From the NCBI GenBank assembly GCA_938074535.1, contig CALJER010000039.1, positions 1-46,797 on the forward strand: a DNA stretch of 46,797 nt, in the 5' to 3' direction. The position numbers were made by a program, and so were the translations under genes. The notes beneath the pieces are model-generated. The model made no database searches. It was not told where the DNA came from and was given only the letters and a program-made list of their open reading frames with translations. This stretch comes from an uncultured archaeon. Lineage in GTDB: Archaea; Hadarchaeota; Hadarchaeia; Hadarchaeales; WYZ-LMO6. Below are positions 31,346 through 39,953 of this stretch, in pieces. The first letter of the stretch is position 1, and each line of letters starts with the position of its first letter.

Positions 31346-33454
31346 GTGAAAATTTTCATCCTGTGCGAGAAGCCCAGCGCCGCCTCCAAAATCGCCTCCG
31401 CCCTGGGAGGGGGAAGCGTCAGGAAGGGGGAGAGGAAGGGTGTGCCCTACTACGTGCTGGAGGTCGACGGGAGGGAGGCGGTGGTGGTTCCCTCCCTGGG
31501 GCACCTCTTCACCCTCAAGAACACCAAACCCCTGAGGGACTACCCGGTCTTCGACGTGGAGTGGGTTCCCTCCTACCTGGCGGACAGGAAGGCCGCCCGG
31601 ACGAGGGCCTTCCTGGAGGCCATAAGGGAGCTGGCGCGGGGGAGCTCGGAGTACGTGGTGGCCACGGACTTCGACGTGGAGGGGAGCGTGATAGGGTGGA
31701 CGGTGCTCAGGTTCCTGTGCGGGGAGGGAGCGGTGGAGAAGGCCAAACGCATGAAGTTCTCCACCCTCACCGCCGGGGAGCTCAGGGAGGCCTACAGGAA
31801 CCTCCTGCCCAGGCTGGACTTCGAGCAGGTGGACGCCGGGATCGCCAGGCACGTGCTGGACTGGTACTGGGGGATGAACGTGAGCAGGGCCCTGAGCTCC
31901 TCCCTGCAGAAGGCGGCGGGCTCCTTCGCCAAGCTCTCCGCCGGGAGGGTGCAGACCCCCACCCTGAAGATCCTGACCGAGAGGGAGAAGGAGATCAGGG
32001 GGTTCGTGCCCAGGCCCTTCTGGACCCTGAAGCTGGTGGTGGAGGCGGACGGGGAGGAGCTGGTGGCGGAGCACGAGGTGGAACGCTTCTGGGAGGAGGG
32101 GGAAGCCAGGAGGGCGAAGGAGGCCTGCGGGGAGGAGGCCGTGGTGAGGGGGGTGGAGGTGAGGCAGCACCGCCGTCTCCCCCCCGTTCCCTTCGACCTG
32201 GGGACCCTGCAGGCGGAGGCCTACCGCTGCTTCGGCTACACCCCCCTGCGCACCCAGCAGCTCGCCCAGGACCTCTACCTGGCGGGGCTGATCAGCTATC
32301 CCCGCACCGGTTCCCAGAAGCTCCCCCCCGCGCTCGGGTACAGGGGGATCCTGGAAAAACTGGGGGGGATGAGGGAGTACCGGGAGGCGGCCGGAAGCCT
32401 GCTCGCCAAGAGGGAGCTGAGGCCCAGGGAGGGTGAGAAGACCGACCCCGCCCATCCCTCCATCCATCCCACCGGGGAGAAACCGGGGGAGCTCAAGGGT
32501 CCCCAGCGCAACCTCTTCGACCTGATCGTGCGCAGGTTCCTGGCCGTCTTCGGGGACCCAGCGGTGGTGGAGGGGATCGGGGTGGAGCTGGCCTGCGGGG
32601 ACCAGACCTTCCGCCTCTCGGGCAGGAGGGTGGTGGAGAGGGGATGGCTGGACCTGTACGGGAGGTACGCGGAAGCGGAGGAGGTCCCCCTCCCCCCCCT
32701 GCGGGAGGGCCAGAGGCTGAGGGTGAAGGAGGTGAGGCTGGAGAGGGGGGAGACCCAGCCCCCTCCCAGGTACAACCCGGCCTCCATCGTGAGGGAGATG
32801 GCCGAAAGGGGGCTGGGGACCAAGGCCACCAGGGCCTCCATCCTGCAGAACCTCTACGAGAGGGGCTACATCCGCGGGGAGAGGATCACCGTGACGGAGC
32901 TGGGGATGGGGGTGGTGGAGGCCCTGCAGGAGCACTGCCCCGAGATCGTGAGCGAGGAGCTCACCGCCTCCTTCGAGAGGGAGATGGATGCCATCCAGGA
33001 GGGAAGGGTGAGGAAGGAGGAGGTGATGGAGAAGGCCAGGGTCAAGCTGGAGGAGATCCTCAGGAAGTTCAAGGAGAGGGAGGCGGAAATAGGGGAGAGG
33101 CTGGCGGAGATGTACAGGAAAACCAGGCTGGCGCAGAGGACGCTCGGCAAGTGCAGGTGCGGGGGGGAGCTCAGGGTGATCGCCACCAGGAACGGAAAGC
33201 GCTTCGCGGGGTGCTCCAACTTCGAAAGGGGGTGCAGGGTGACTTACCCCCTCCCCTCCTCCGGCACCATCCTGGCCCTCGGAAGGACCTGCCCGCAGTG
33301 CGGCACCCCCCTCATCCAGGTGAGGAGGCCCGGCGGGAGGCCCTACAGGATGTGCCTGGAGCCGGGCTGCCCGAGCAAGGAGGGGTGGAGGAAAAAGGAA
33401 CCCGCTTCCCGGCAGGAGAATACACCGGAGGGGGGCGGGCAGGCACGGTCCTGA
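31346..33454 (+). CDS. topA: DNA topoisomerase I (type IA)
   Basis: Type IA topoisomerases relax negative supercoils by cutting one strand. The 702-residue chain has the Toprim domain (FILCEKPSAASKIASALG, ATDFDVEGSVIGW with the DxDxE metal site), LSAGRVQTPTLKIL, the catalytic tyrosine in GLISYPRTGSQKLPP, and GLGTKATRASILQNLYERGYI. Two zinc-ribbon motifs end the protein (CRCGGEL with CSNFERGC; CPQCGTPL with C..PGCPSK). The start is GTG at 31346, divergent from glgB across a 77-base spacer. Four bases separate its stop from the next gene. Confidence 0.95.
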   Translation: MKIFILCEKPSAASKIASALGGGSVRKGERKGVPYYVLEVDGREAVVVPSLGHLFTLKNTKPLRDYPVFDVEWVPSYLADRKAARTRAFLEAIRELARGSSEYVVATDFDVEGSVIGWTVLRFLCGEGAVEKAKRMKFSTLTAGELREAYRNLLPRLDFEQVDAGIARHVLDWYWGMNVSRALSSSLQKAAGSFAKLSAGRVQTPTLKILTEREKEIRGFVPRPFWTLKLVVEADGEELVAEHEVERFWEEGEARRAKEACGEEAVVRGVEVRQHRRLPPVPFDLGTLQAEAYRCFGYTPLRTQQLAQDLYLAGLISYPRTGSQKLPPALGYRGILEKLGGMREYREAAGSLLAKRELRPREGEKTDPAHPSIHPTGEKPGELKGPQRNLFDLIVRRFLAVFGDPAVVEGIGVELACGDQTFRLSGRRVVERGWLDLYGRYAEAEEVPLPPLREGQRLRVKEVRLERGETQPPPRYNPASIVREMAERGLGTKATRASILQNLYERGYIRGERITVTELGMGVVEALQEHCPEIVSEELTASFEREMDAIQEGRVRKEEVMEKARVKLEEILRKFKEREAEIGERLAEMYRKTRLAQRTLGKCRCGGELRVIATRNGKRFAGCSNFERGCRVTYPLPSSGTILALGRTCPQCGTPLIQVRRPGGRPYRMCLEPGCPSKEGWRKKEPASRQENTPEGGGQARS

Positions 33455-33458
33455 GACC

Positions 33459-33995
33459 GTGACAAAGGGAAGGAAGAGGGTGCTCTTCTTCGTGTACGGC
33501 AGCCTGACCGATCCCAGGACGGTCTCCTCCAGGCTCGGGGGGCTGGGGGCGAGCTTCAGGTATCAGGACGCCCGCATCCTGGATTTTATCCTGCTGAGGC
33601 GCGGGGCGGGGGGAAGGTACGACACGCTCTTCCCCTTCAGGGGCGGGGCCACCTGGGGCAGGCTGCTGGAGGTAGAGTGCGGCTCGGAGGAGGAGGTGCT
33701 GGAGCGGCTGGACGAGTACGAGGGAGTACCCGAGCTCTATGAGAGGTTCGAGCTCAGGACGCGGGACGGGAGGAAGTGTCACGTGTACTTGTCCAGCCCC
33801 TCCAGGGTGAGGATGGAGGGCTGCCCCCCGGCGGCGGGGAGGGACCTGCAGGAGGTGATCCGCAAAGGCGGATGGAGGTCCTACCTGGCCGAGACCGGAA
33901 AGGGTCCCCTGGTGGAGGCGGTGGGGGAGGTGGGGAAATGGCGGAGGGCGGGGGCCCGCACACGCCCTAGAGCGGAAGGGAACCGCCAGCCTTAA
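33459..33995 (+). CDS. Gamma-glutamylcyclotransferase-fold (AIG2-like) protein
   Basis: The 178-residue protein starts with a short basic leader and the hallmark FFVYGSLTDPRTV, followed by RGGATWGRLLEVE and LDEYEGVPELYERFE. The last contains the likely catalytic glutamate and substrate-closing tyrosine of the GGCT fold. Members act on gamma-glutamyl amines, peptides or related adducts, and the substrate cannot be predicted. The start GTG at 33459 lies four bases after topA, implying cotranscription. The C-terminal 30 residues are basic and low-complexity. Confidence 0.8.
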   Translation: MTKGRKRVLFFVYGSLTDPRTVSSRLGGLGASFRYQDARILDFILLRRGAGGRYDTLFPFRGGATWGRLLEVECGSEEEVLERLDEYEGVPELYERFELRTRDGRKCHVYLSSPSRVRMEGCPPAAGRDLQEVIRKGGWRSYLAETGKGPLVEAVGEVGKWRRAGARTRPRAEGNRQP

Positions 33996-34013
33996 CTTCC
34001 CGGGAGAAGCTAG

Positions 34014-34763
34014 ATGGTGTACGACCCCCTCCGGCTGGCCCAGGAACTGGAGAAGGTGGTGGTGGACGGGGAGAGGAGAAGGTACTACAGGGTTCCCAGG
34101 CCGGGGGACTGGTACGGCGGGATCGCCACCGCGGACTGCTCGGGATGCTGCCTGAAGTGCGTGTTCTGCTGGAGCGGTACGCCCCGGGACAACCCCTCCA
34201 CGGGCAGGTTCTACTCCCCGGAGGAGGTCTTCAGGGAGCTGCAGGCCTGCGCCAAGAGGTTCCAGTACAGCAAGCTCAGGGTGAGCGGGAACGAGCCCAC
34301 CCTGGGGAAAAGGCACCTCCTCCGCCTGCTGGAGCTGGTGGAGAAGAGCCCCTACGCCTTCATCCTGGAGACCAACGGCATGCTCGTAGACGAGAGGTAC
34401 GCCAAAGATCTCTCCGAGTTCAAGAACCTCCACGTCAGGGTCTCCCTGAAGGGGACCAACCCGCAGGAGTTCTCCCGCCTCACGGGGGCCAGACCGGAAG
34501 CCTTCGAGCTGGCCCTGAAGGCCCTTAAAAACCTGCTGGACCACGGGGTGACCTGCCATCCCGCCGTGATGCTCTCCTTCAGCCCCAGGGAAAACCTGGT
34601 GGCGCTGAAGAAAAGGCTGGAGGAGCTGGACCCCTCCCTCCCCAGGAACCTGGAGGAGGAGTACGTCTTCCTCTATCCGCACGTGGAGGAGAGGCTGAAG
34701 AGGGCCGGGATCAGGCCCCTTCTCTCCTACCACCCCGATCGGATACCCAAGAGGCTCAGGTAG
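34014..34763 (+). CDS. Radical SAM protein
   Basis: The 249-residue protein carries the CxxxCxxC cluster motif in ADCSGCCLKCVFCW, binding the [4Fe-4S] cluster that cleaves SAM. VSGNEPTLGKRHLLRLLELVE (GGE-like strand), FILETNGMLV and VRVSLKGTNPQEF follow, as in activating-enzyme-like and MoaA-like radical SAM proteins. Length is short, with no auxiliary-cluster domain. The substrate is unknown. It follows the GGCT-fold gene by 18 bases and ends 8 bases from the convergent Hdr-like gene. Confidence 0.85.
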   Translation: MVYDPLRLAQELEKVVVDGERRRYYRVPRPGDWYGGIATADCSGCCLKCVFCWSGTPRDNPSTGRFYSPEEVFRELQACAKRFQYSKLRVSGNEPTLGKRHLLRLLELVEKSPYAFILETNGMLVDERYAKDLSEFKNLHVRVSLKGTNPQEFSRLTGARPEAFELALKALKNLLDHGVTCHPAVMLSFSPRENLVALKKRLEELDPSLPRNLEEEYVFLYPHVEERLKRAGIRPLLSYHPDRIPKRLR

Positions 34764-34771
34764 CCCCGGCC

Positions 34772-36184
34772 TCAGGCCAGCATCAGCTCCTCCAGCAGGG
34801 GCTGGGGGGAAACCGAGTGGGTCTGGACGCCCACCACCCTCCACGGATCCGCACCGAGCGAGAGGGCCAGAAGCTGCCCGTAGTTCATGTGCACCAGCCC
34901 GAAGTCCTCCCCCGTTTTTTCCTCCAGGTACTTCTGGTTCCTGTCCAGCGTCACCTGGCAGCCGGGACAGGCGTGCATCACCACCCTGGCCCCAGCGTTT
35001 TTCAGCGCCCCGAGCTTTCTCAGGGCCACCGCCCTGACCAGCTCCCTGTTCTCCAAGGTGTGTCTGAACCCCATGCCGCAGCACAGGTTTTTTTCTTCAT
35101 AATCTATCACCTCCGCCCCCGTCACCGCTGCCAGCTGCTCGAGCAGGTTGGGTGTCGCGTACTCCCTGAACATTTTGTGGTAGTGACAGCCCTGGTGGAC
35201 GGCCACCTTGAGGCCGGACAGGTCATGGGTCACCAAGGAGCGGAGCTCCCTCCTGAAAGCGTAAAGGACCTCCGAGAGATGGTAAACCCCCACTCCCCCT
35301 CTGTACCTCAGCCCCACCTCCCTCAGCAGCCCGTTCACTTCCTCTCCCAGCTTCCCCCTCAGGAGCCTCCAGCACTCGGTGAGGATTCCGTAGGAAGTGG
35401 TGCAGACCGCCGCCACCTTCCTGAACCCACTTTCCTCCGCTAGGGCAAAGTTCCGGGCGTTCAGGACGAGCAGGGAGGAAAAAGGAATCTCGTCCGCGTA
35501 GTAACTGAAGCCACCGCAGCAGGACTGCCTCTCATCGTCCAGGTACCTCAGGTTGAGCTTCCCCAGCAGGAACTTCAAGGAGGAGGTCACACCCGGATAA
35601 TGGGAGTCCATCACGCAGCTCTTGAAGAGGTAGATCCCCCCGGAAGGATTCGGCCTTTCCCACCCTCCCTCCTCCCTCCCCTCCACCCGGAGGGAGGGAC
35701 CCAGCTCCAGTATTCTCTGGACCTGCTGGAGGGACTCCGCGGGGAGCCTCCTGTAGAGCCCTTCGAGGCCCAGCTCCCTCCGGAAGCGGGGCATCTCCGC
35801 CAGTATCTTCCCGAACCCCCTCCAGTCCTCCCACTCCCCCGGCCGAAAGGTCTCCGGTGTGAGGCTGAGTCCCTTTTCGTGGAGGGACCTGTAGAGGATG
35901 CCGGAACGAACCCCGGTCTTCCTCTCCCTCAGCACCTTGATGAGATCCGAGACACTGTTCCCTGCCCTGCAGGCCCACTTGCAGGTGTAGCAGTGGAAGC
36001 ACTTGTCGAGGGGGAAATCCCCGGGAGGGGAGCGAAGCTTCAGAAGGCCCACCAGCTTCATGGGGTTGAACTCCCTCTCCAGAAGCCCCTGGTGGTAGGC
36101 GTACGCGGCCGGGCAGGAGGAGGTGCAGGAGCCGCACCCCATGCAGGACAGATAGTTCGGGAGCCTGGGATCGGGAGCCTCCAT
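34772..36184 (-). CDS. HdrC-HdrB-type iron-sulfur protein (HdrD-like fusion)
   Basis: The 470-residue protein joins an HdrC-like ferredoxin part (CMGCGSCTSSCP at about 15-26 and CFHCYTCKWACR at about 62-73) to an HdrB-like part with two CCG domains. The second CCG domain is complete: QGCHYHK, LCCGMGF, HACPGCQ. The first has CVMDSHYPG and SCCGGF but ends CTTSYG, so the last ligand cysteine of its noncubane cluster site is serine. HdrB/HdrD proteins reduce or form disulfides of CoM and CoB. Here the divergent neighbour is the CoM biosynthesis operon, so the protein may supply electrons for sulfur insertion or act on a related disulfide. Fumarate reductase TfrB is excluded, since the N-terminal 2Fe-2S domain is absent. 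Confidence 0.82.
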   Translation of the reverse strand: MEAPDPRLPNYLSCMGCGSCTSSCPAAYAYHQGLLEREFNPMKLVGLLKLRSPPGDFPLDKCFHCYTCKWACRAGNSVSDLIKVLRERKTGVRSGILYRSLHEKGLSLTPETFRPGEWEDWRGFGKILAEMPRFRRELGLEGLYRRLPAESLQQVQRILELGPSLRVEGREEGGWERPNPSGGIYLFKSCVMDSHYPGVTSSLKFLLGKLNLRYLDDERQSCCGGFSYYADEIPFSSLLVLNARNFALAEESGFRKVAAVCTTSYGILTECWRLLRGKLGEEVNGLLREVGLRYRGGVGVYHLSEVLYAFRRELRSLVTHDLSGLKVAVHQGCHYHKMFREYATPNLLEQLAAVTGAEVIDYEEKNLCCGMGFRHTLENRELVRAVALRKLGALKNAGARVVMHACPGCQVTLDRNQKYLEEKTGEDFGLVHMNYGQLLALSLGADPWRVVGVQTHSVSPQPLLEELMLA

Positions 36185-36328
36185 CCGAATGCTTTGCCCC
36201 TCTTCCTTTTTAAGATATGGAGCTCAATTTTCCTCATTGGGAAATTTTTTTCCTTGTTCCTCCCACTTTTTTCACCCTCGGGAAGCATACCATCCCACTT
36301 TTAAGAAGAGGGAGAAAAAAAAGGAAAG
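36185..36328. promoter_or_regulatory. Divergent promoter of the Hdr-like gene and the CoM operon
   Basis: Unlike its GC-rich surroundings, this 144-base spacer is A/T-rich. A box ACTTTTAAG at 36298-36306 lies about 27 bases before the DUF39 ATG. On the other strand CTTAAAAAGG (about 36204-36213) lies about 25 bases before the Hdr-like ATG. Both genes could start leaderless or nearly leaderless mRNAs. TTTCC-TCATT-GGAAA near the middle is a small dyad that could bind a shared regulator. Confidence 0.5.
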
Positions 36329-37573
36329 ATGAAAACGGTGGAGGAGATCAACCGCAGGATAAAGGAGGGAAGGGCCGTGGTGATGACCGCCGAAGAATTC
36401 AAGGAGGCCCGTGGTAACCTCTCCCCCGAGGAGGTGGATGTGGTCACCTGCGCCACCTGCGCCCTCATGTCAGGCACCTTCGCCCTTCTCTCCATACCCG
36501 TCGCCGAGAGGGGGAAGTTTGAGAGAGCCGAGGAGCTCCGGCTCAACGGGGTTCCGGCCTTTCCAGGACCCTGCCCGAACGAGCGGCTGGGAGTGGTGGA
36601 AGCAGTGGTCTACGGAACCTCCAGGTCCGAGAGCTCACCCGGGAGCTACGGAGGGGGACACCTCTTCCGGGAGATGGTGGAGGGGAAAGGGGTGGAAGTG
36701 GAGGTCTGGGCAGGAGGGAGGAAGTTCAGGAGGGAAGTCAGGCTGGAGGAGATGGAGCTGGCCAGAATTTTCACCAGTCGCAGCACCTTCAGGAACTACA
36801 TGGCCTTCGTCCACAGGGGCAGGGGGAGGGTGGGAACCATCTTCTCCGTGCTGGGCCTCAGGGGAGGACTGGCCGAGGCCTCGGTCTGCGGGTGCGGGGA
36901 GCTCAACCCGCTGGAGAACGATCCCGGGCTCCTGACGGTGGGTGTGGGGACCAAAGTCCTCCTCAACGGGGCCGAGGGATATGTGGTGGGGAGGGGGACG
37001 CGCTTCTCCAGGGAGAAGCCCAACCTCTCTCTGGTGGCGGACATGAGGGGGATGATCCCGAAGTTCATGGGCGGTTTTGTCACCTCGACTGGACCGGAGT
37101 GCATCACCTCAGTGGCCGTGGCCATCCCCGTCCTGAACGAGAGGATCTTCAGGGATCTGGGGGTGAGGGACGAGGAGGTGGAGCTCCCCATCGCCGACGT
37201 GAGGGACAGGATACCCTTCGAGCACACCCACTACGCCAGGGTGTGGAGGGGGACCGACCTGAAGATAAGGTACCTTCCCTCCCTCTGCGCCGGGCACAAG
37301 ACCTGCATCGTGGAGAGGAGATGCCCCACCGGCGCCTTCAGGAGGGGAAAAGGAATCGATCCCGACCGGTGCTTTGACTGCGGAACCTGCATCCAGCTCT
37401 GCCCATCCTTCACGGGGGAGTTGGGCACCCTCCCCGTAGGGGGGAAGGAAGTCCCCATCACCCTCCGCCAGTCCTGCAGGAGGAAGGCGGTGGAGCTGGC
37501 GGAGCTCCTGAAGAGAAGGATCCTGGAAGGGAAGTTCCTCCTTTCCCAACCTTCCCAGCCGCTAGCGGGGTGA
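36329..37573 (+). CDS. COG1900/DUF39 sulfurtransferase with C-terminal ferredoxin domain
   Basis: COG1900 enzymes insert sulfide into an aldehyde to give a thiol; the known case is aspartate semialdehyde to homocysteine. The 414 residues contain VVTCATCALMSGTFALLS, GLRGGLAEASVCGCGELNPLEND and FVTSTGPECITSVAVAIPV, with the conserved cysteines. A 4Fe-4S module follows (LCAGHKTC...RRCP and CFDCGTCIQLCP). It heads an operon with cysteate synthase and ComDE (gap of 3 bases to the next gene). This suggests that here it acts on sulfoacetaldehyde, giving coenzyme M (a ComF role); a COG1900 protein of Methanocaldococcus has been reported to do this, as I recall. A homocysteine role remains possible because the partner NIL-ferredoxin is encoded 24 kb away. 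Confidence 0.85.
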   Translation: MKTVEEINRRIKEGRAVVMTAEEFKEARGNLSPEEVDVVTCATCALMSGTFALLSIPVAERGKFERAEELRLNGVPAFPGPCPNERLGVVEAVVYGTSRSESSPGSYGGGHLFREMVEGKGVEVEVWAGGRKFRREVRLEEMELARIFTSRSTFRNYMAFVHRGRGRVGTIFSVLGLRGGLAEASVCGCGELNPLENDPGLLTVGVGTKVLLNGAEGYVVGRGTRFSREKPNLSLVADMRGMIPKFMGGFVTSTGPECITSVAVAIPVLNERIFRDLGVRDEEVELPIADVRDRIPFEHTHYARVWRGTDLKIRYLPSLCAGHKTCIVERRCPTGAFRRGKGIDPDRCFDCGTCIQLCPSFTGELGTLPVGGKEVPITLRQSCRRKAVELAELLKRRILEGKFLLSQPSQPLAG

Positions 37574-37576
37574 GGC

Positions 37577-38848
37577 ATGGGGTCCCACTCCCTCCTGTGC
37601 CTGGAGTGCGACCTCAGGATGGAGGACCGCCTTCAGAACAGGTGCCCGAGGGGTCACGACGCCCTCCTCCGGAGCGAGTACCATGAGAGGAACCTGAGGG
37701 TGAGGGACCTCCCCGGCATGTGGAAGTTCATGGAGTGGTTGCCCTGCAGCTCCCCCCTGCCCACGGAGGGGGAGGCCCTCACCTACAGGAGCGAGGGGCT
37801 GGCCAGGGAGGTGGGGCTCCGGAACCTCTACATAAGCTTCAGCGGCTACTGGCCCGAGCGAGGGGGGAAACTCCTGAGCTGCTCCTTCAAGGAGCTGGAG
37901 GCCTCCTCCGTGCTGGGGAGAACGAGGGAGAGAACAGATAAGGTCCTGGTCCTCGCGTCCGCGGGCAACACGGCGAGGGCCTTTGCCCTCCTCTCGGATA
38001 AAGCCTCCGCCCGGGTGGTGGCAGTGGTTCCGCGTCCGTACCTCTCGAGGATATGGGTACCGGAGGAAAAGCCCTCGAACTTCCTCCTGCTGGGTGTCGA
38101 GGGTGGGTACCAGGAGGCCATCCAGTGGGCCGAGAGGATTTCCGGGCTGGAAGGCACCGTGGCGGAGGGAGGGGCGAGGAACGTGGGGAGGAGGGACGGA
38201 ATAGGGACCCTCCTGCTGGGCGCCGCCCTGCAGATGGGAAGGCTGCCCCACCACTACTTCCAGGCCGTAGGGAGCGGGGTGGGGGCCCTGGCCGTGCTGG
38301 AGGCTTCCCTGAGGCTCCTGGCCGGCGGCCTGGGGGGGAGGCTTCCGAGGCTCCACCTCTCCCAGAACCTCCCCTTCGCACCCATGTTCCACGCCTGGAG
38401 GGAGGGAAGGAAGAGGATCGTGCCGGAGCTGGACCTCCCCTCCCCCGAAAGGGCGGAGAGGGAAATGTATGCGAACATCCTCTCCAACCGTTCCCCGCCC
38501 TACTCCCCCAGGGGCGGGGTGTATGAGGCGCTTCAGGAAAGCGGGGGGAGGATGTACGGGGTTTCCAACAGGGAGGCCCTCGAAGCCGAGAAGCTCGTGC
38601 GCGAGGCCGAGGGAATAGATGTGGACCCAGCCGCCTCCGTGGCCGTGGCCTCCCTCCTTCAGGCCATCGAAGGGGGAGAGGTGAGAGAGGAGGAGGTGGT
38701 GCTCCTCAACCTGAGCGGTGGAGGGTACGAGCGGGTCAGGGAAGATTTTTCTCCCCTCACCTTAGAACCCAGCATGGTGCTCGGCAGGGACACCAGCCTG
38801 GAGGAGGTGGAGGAGATCCTGAAGGGGTGGGGTGTGCCTGCTCGCTGA
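37577..38848 (+). CDS. Cysteate synthase (coenzyme M biosynthesis)
   Basis: Cysteate synthase is a PLP enzyme of the threonine-synthase family that replaces the phosphate of O-phosphoserine with sulfite, giving L-cysteate. The 423-residue chain shows a zinc-finger-like start (CLECDLRMEDRLQNRC), LLSCSFKELEASS with the likely PLP lysine, SAGNTARAFALLS, QAVGSGVGALAVLEA and DVDPAASVAVASLL. The CSFKELEA motif and the ComDE neighbour separate it from ordinary threonine synthase. This CoM route was described for Methanosarcinales and relatives, whereas other methanogens start from PEP and sulfite with ComA. The GTG of ComDE overlaps its end by 17 bases. Confidence 0.88.
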   Translation: MGSHSLLCLECDLRMEDRLQNRCPRGHDALLRSEYHERNLRVRDLPGMWKFMEWLPCSSPLPTEGEALTYRSEGLAREVGLRNLYISFSGYWPERGGKLLSCSFKELEASSVLGRTRERTDKVLVLASAGNTARAFALLSDKASARVVAVVPRPYLSRIWVPEEKPSNFLLLGVEGGYQEAIQWAERISGLEGTVAEGGARNVGRRDGIGTLLLGAALQMGRLPHHYFQAVGSGVGALAVLEASLRLLAGGLGGRLPRLHLSQNLPFAPMFHAWREGRKRIVPELDLPSPERAEREMYANILSNRSPPYSPRGGVYEALQESGGRMYGVSNREALEAEKLVREAEGIDVDPAASVAVASLLQAIEGGEVREEEVVLLNLSGGGYERVREDFSPLTLEPSMVLGRDTSLEEVEEILKGWGVPAR

Positions 38849-39953
38849 GGAGATCCTTAGGGTGCTGGAGGAGGAGGGGATCAACCTCGTTCCCTACCTC
38901 CCCTGCGAGAAGATCAGATACCTCCTCCACCTCCTGTGCTCCAGACCCTCCCTCCATCCCCTCCTCCTGAACAGGGAGGAGGACGGGGTGGGGATAAGCG
39001 GGGGGGCCTACCTCGCGGGGGGAAAACCCGCCCTCCTCATCCAGAGCTCCGGCCTGGGCAACTCCCTGAACGCCCTTCTCTCCCTCTCCTTCACGTACGG
39101 ACTTCCCCTCCCCATCCTGGCCAGCTGGAGGGGGGTTCACGGGGAGAAAATTCCTGCCCAGATACCCTTCAGCCGCCCCCTCCCGGAAGCCCTGAGGGTC
39201 TGGGGGATCGAGACCCACAGGATAGAGAGGGCCTCGGAAGTGGAGGGAATAAGAAGAGCCGTGAGGAGCGCCTACTCGAGGGGTAGGCCCGAGGTGGTCC
39301 TCCTCTCTCCGGCGCTGTGGGAGGAGGAACCTGAAGTCCTGCCTTCTTTCCCCGAGCGGAGGAGAAGGGTGAAGGTCGAGTACGAGAAGACCTTCTCCCC
39401 ACCCGAGCTGACCCGGTACGAGGCGATAAAGGTGGTGGCGGAAGAGGTGGGGGAAGAGGAGGTGCTGGTCTCCAACCTCGGCTTCCCGAGCAGGGAGCTC
39501 TACCAAGTGAAGGACAGGCCCCTCAACTTCTACATGCTGGGGAGCTACACCCAGGCCTCCGCGGTGGGCCTGGGGATCTCCCTCTTCACGAGGAGGAGGG
39601 TGGTGGTGCTGGAGGGCGACGGGAGCGTGCTTGGCTCTAGCCTCCTGCCCGTGCTGGCGGCGGAGGGAGGAGAGAACCTGACCGTCGTGTGTCTGGACAA
39701 CGGCACCCTGGGCAGCACCGGGGACCAGCTCACCTACTCCTATCTCCGGGTGGACCTGGAGCTTCTGGCCCTGGCGGCGGGCGTCGGGACCGAAAGGGCC
39801 TCCTCCCCCGAGGAGCTCCGGAGGGCCCTGCGGAAGAAGGGCCCTTGCTTTATACACGTGACTGTAAAACCCGGAAATGAGGAGGTGGGTCTCATCCCCC
39901 TCACTCCGGAGGAGATCAGGAGGAGGTTCAGGAGGGCGATGGGTGTCGAGTGA
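38832..39953 (+). CDS. comDE: Sulfopyruvate decarboxylase, ComD-ComE fusion
   Basis: The TPP enzyme decarboxylates sulfopyruvate to sulfoacetaldehyde in CoM biosynthesis. The 373-residue chain contains both subunits: a ComD part (VLEEEGINLVPYLPCEK, ISGGAYLAGGKPALLIQ, GLGNSLNALLSL) and a ComE part (TRYEAIKVVAEEVGEEEVLVSNLG, the TPP motif EGDGSVLGSSLLPVLAAE...VVCLDNGTLGSTG). In some methanogens these are separate genes, while Methanosarcina has them fused. It is translationally coupled to cysteate synthase upstream and overlaps the GNAT gene by 11 bases. The aminotransferase linking cysteate to sulfopyruvate is not in the window. Confidence 0.93.
   Translation: MCLLAEEILRVLEEEGINLVPYLPCEKIRYLLHLLCSRPSLHPLLLNREEDGVGISGGAYLAGGKPALLIQSSGLGNSLNALLSLSFTYGLPLPILASWRGVHGEKIPAQIPFSRPLPEALRVWGIETHRIERASEVEGIRRAVRSAYSRGRPEVVLLSPALWEEEPEVLPSFPERRRRVKVEYEKTFSPPELTRYEAIKVVAEEVGEEEVLVSNLGFPSRELYQVKDRPLNFYMLGSYTQASAVGLGISLFTRRRVVVLEGDGSVLGSSLLPVLAAEGGENLTVVCLDNGTLGSTGDQLTYSYLRVDLELLALAAGVGTERASSPEELRRALRKKGPCFIHVTVKPGNEEVGLIPLTPEEIRRRFRRAMGVE

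Noticed and set aside
37577..38848. Ordinary threonine synthase
   Set aside because: The CSFKELEA motif around the PLP lysine and tight coupling to ComDE and COG1900 fit cysteate synthase better.
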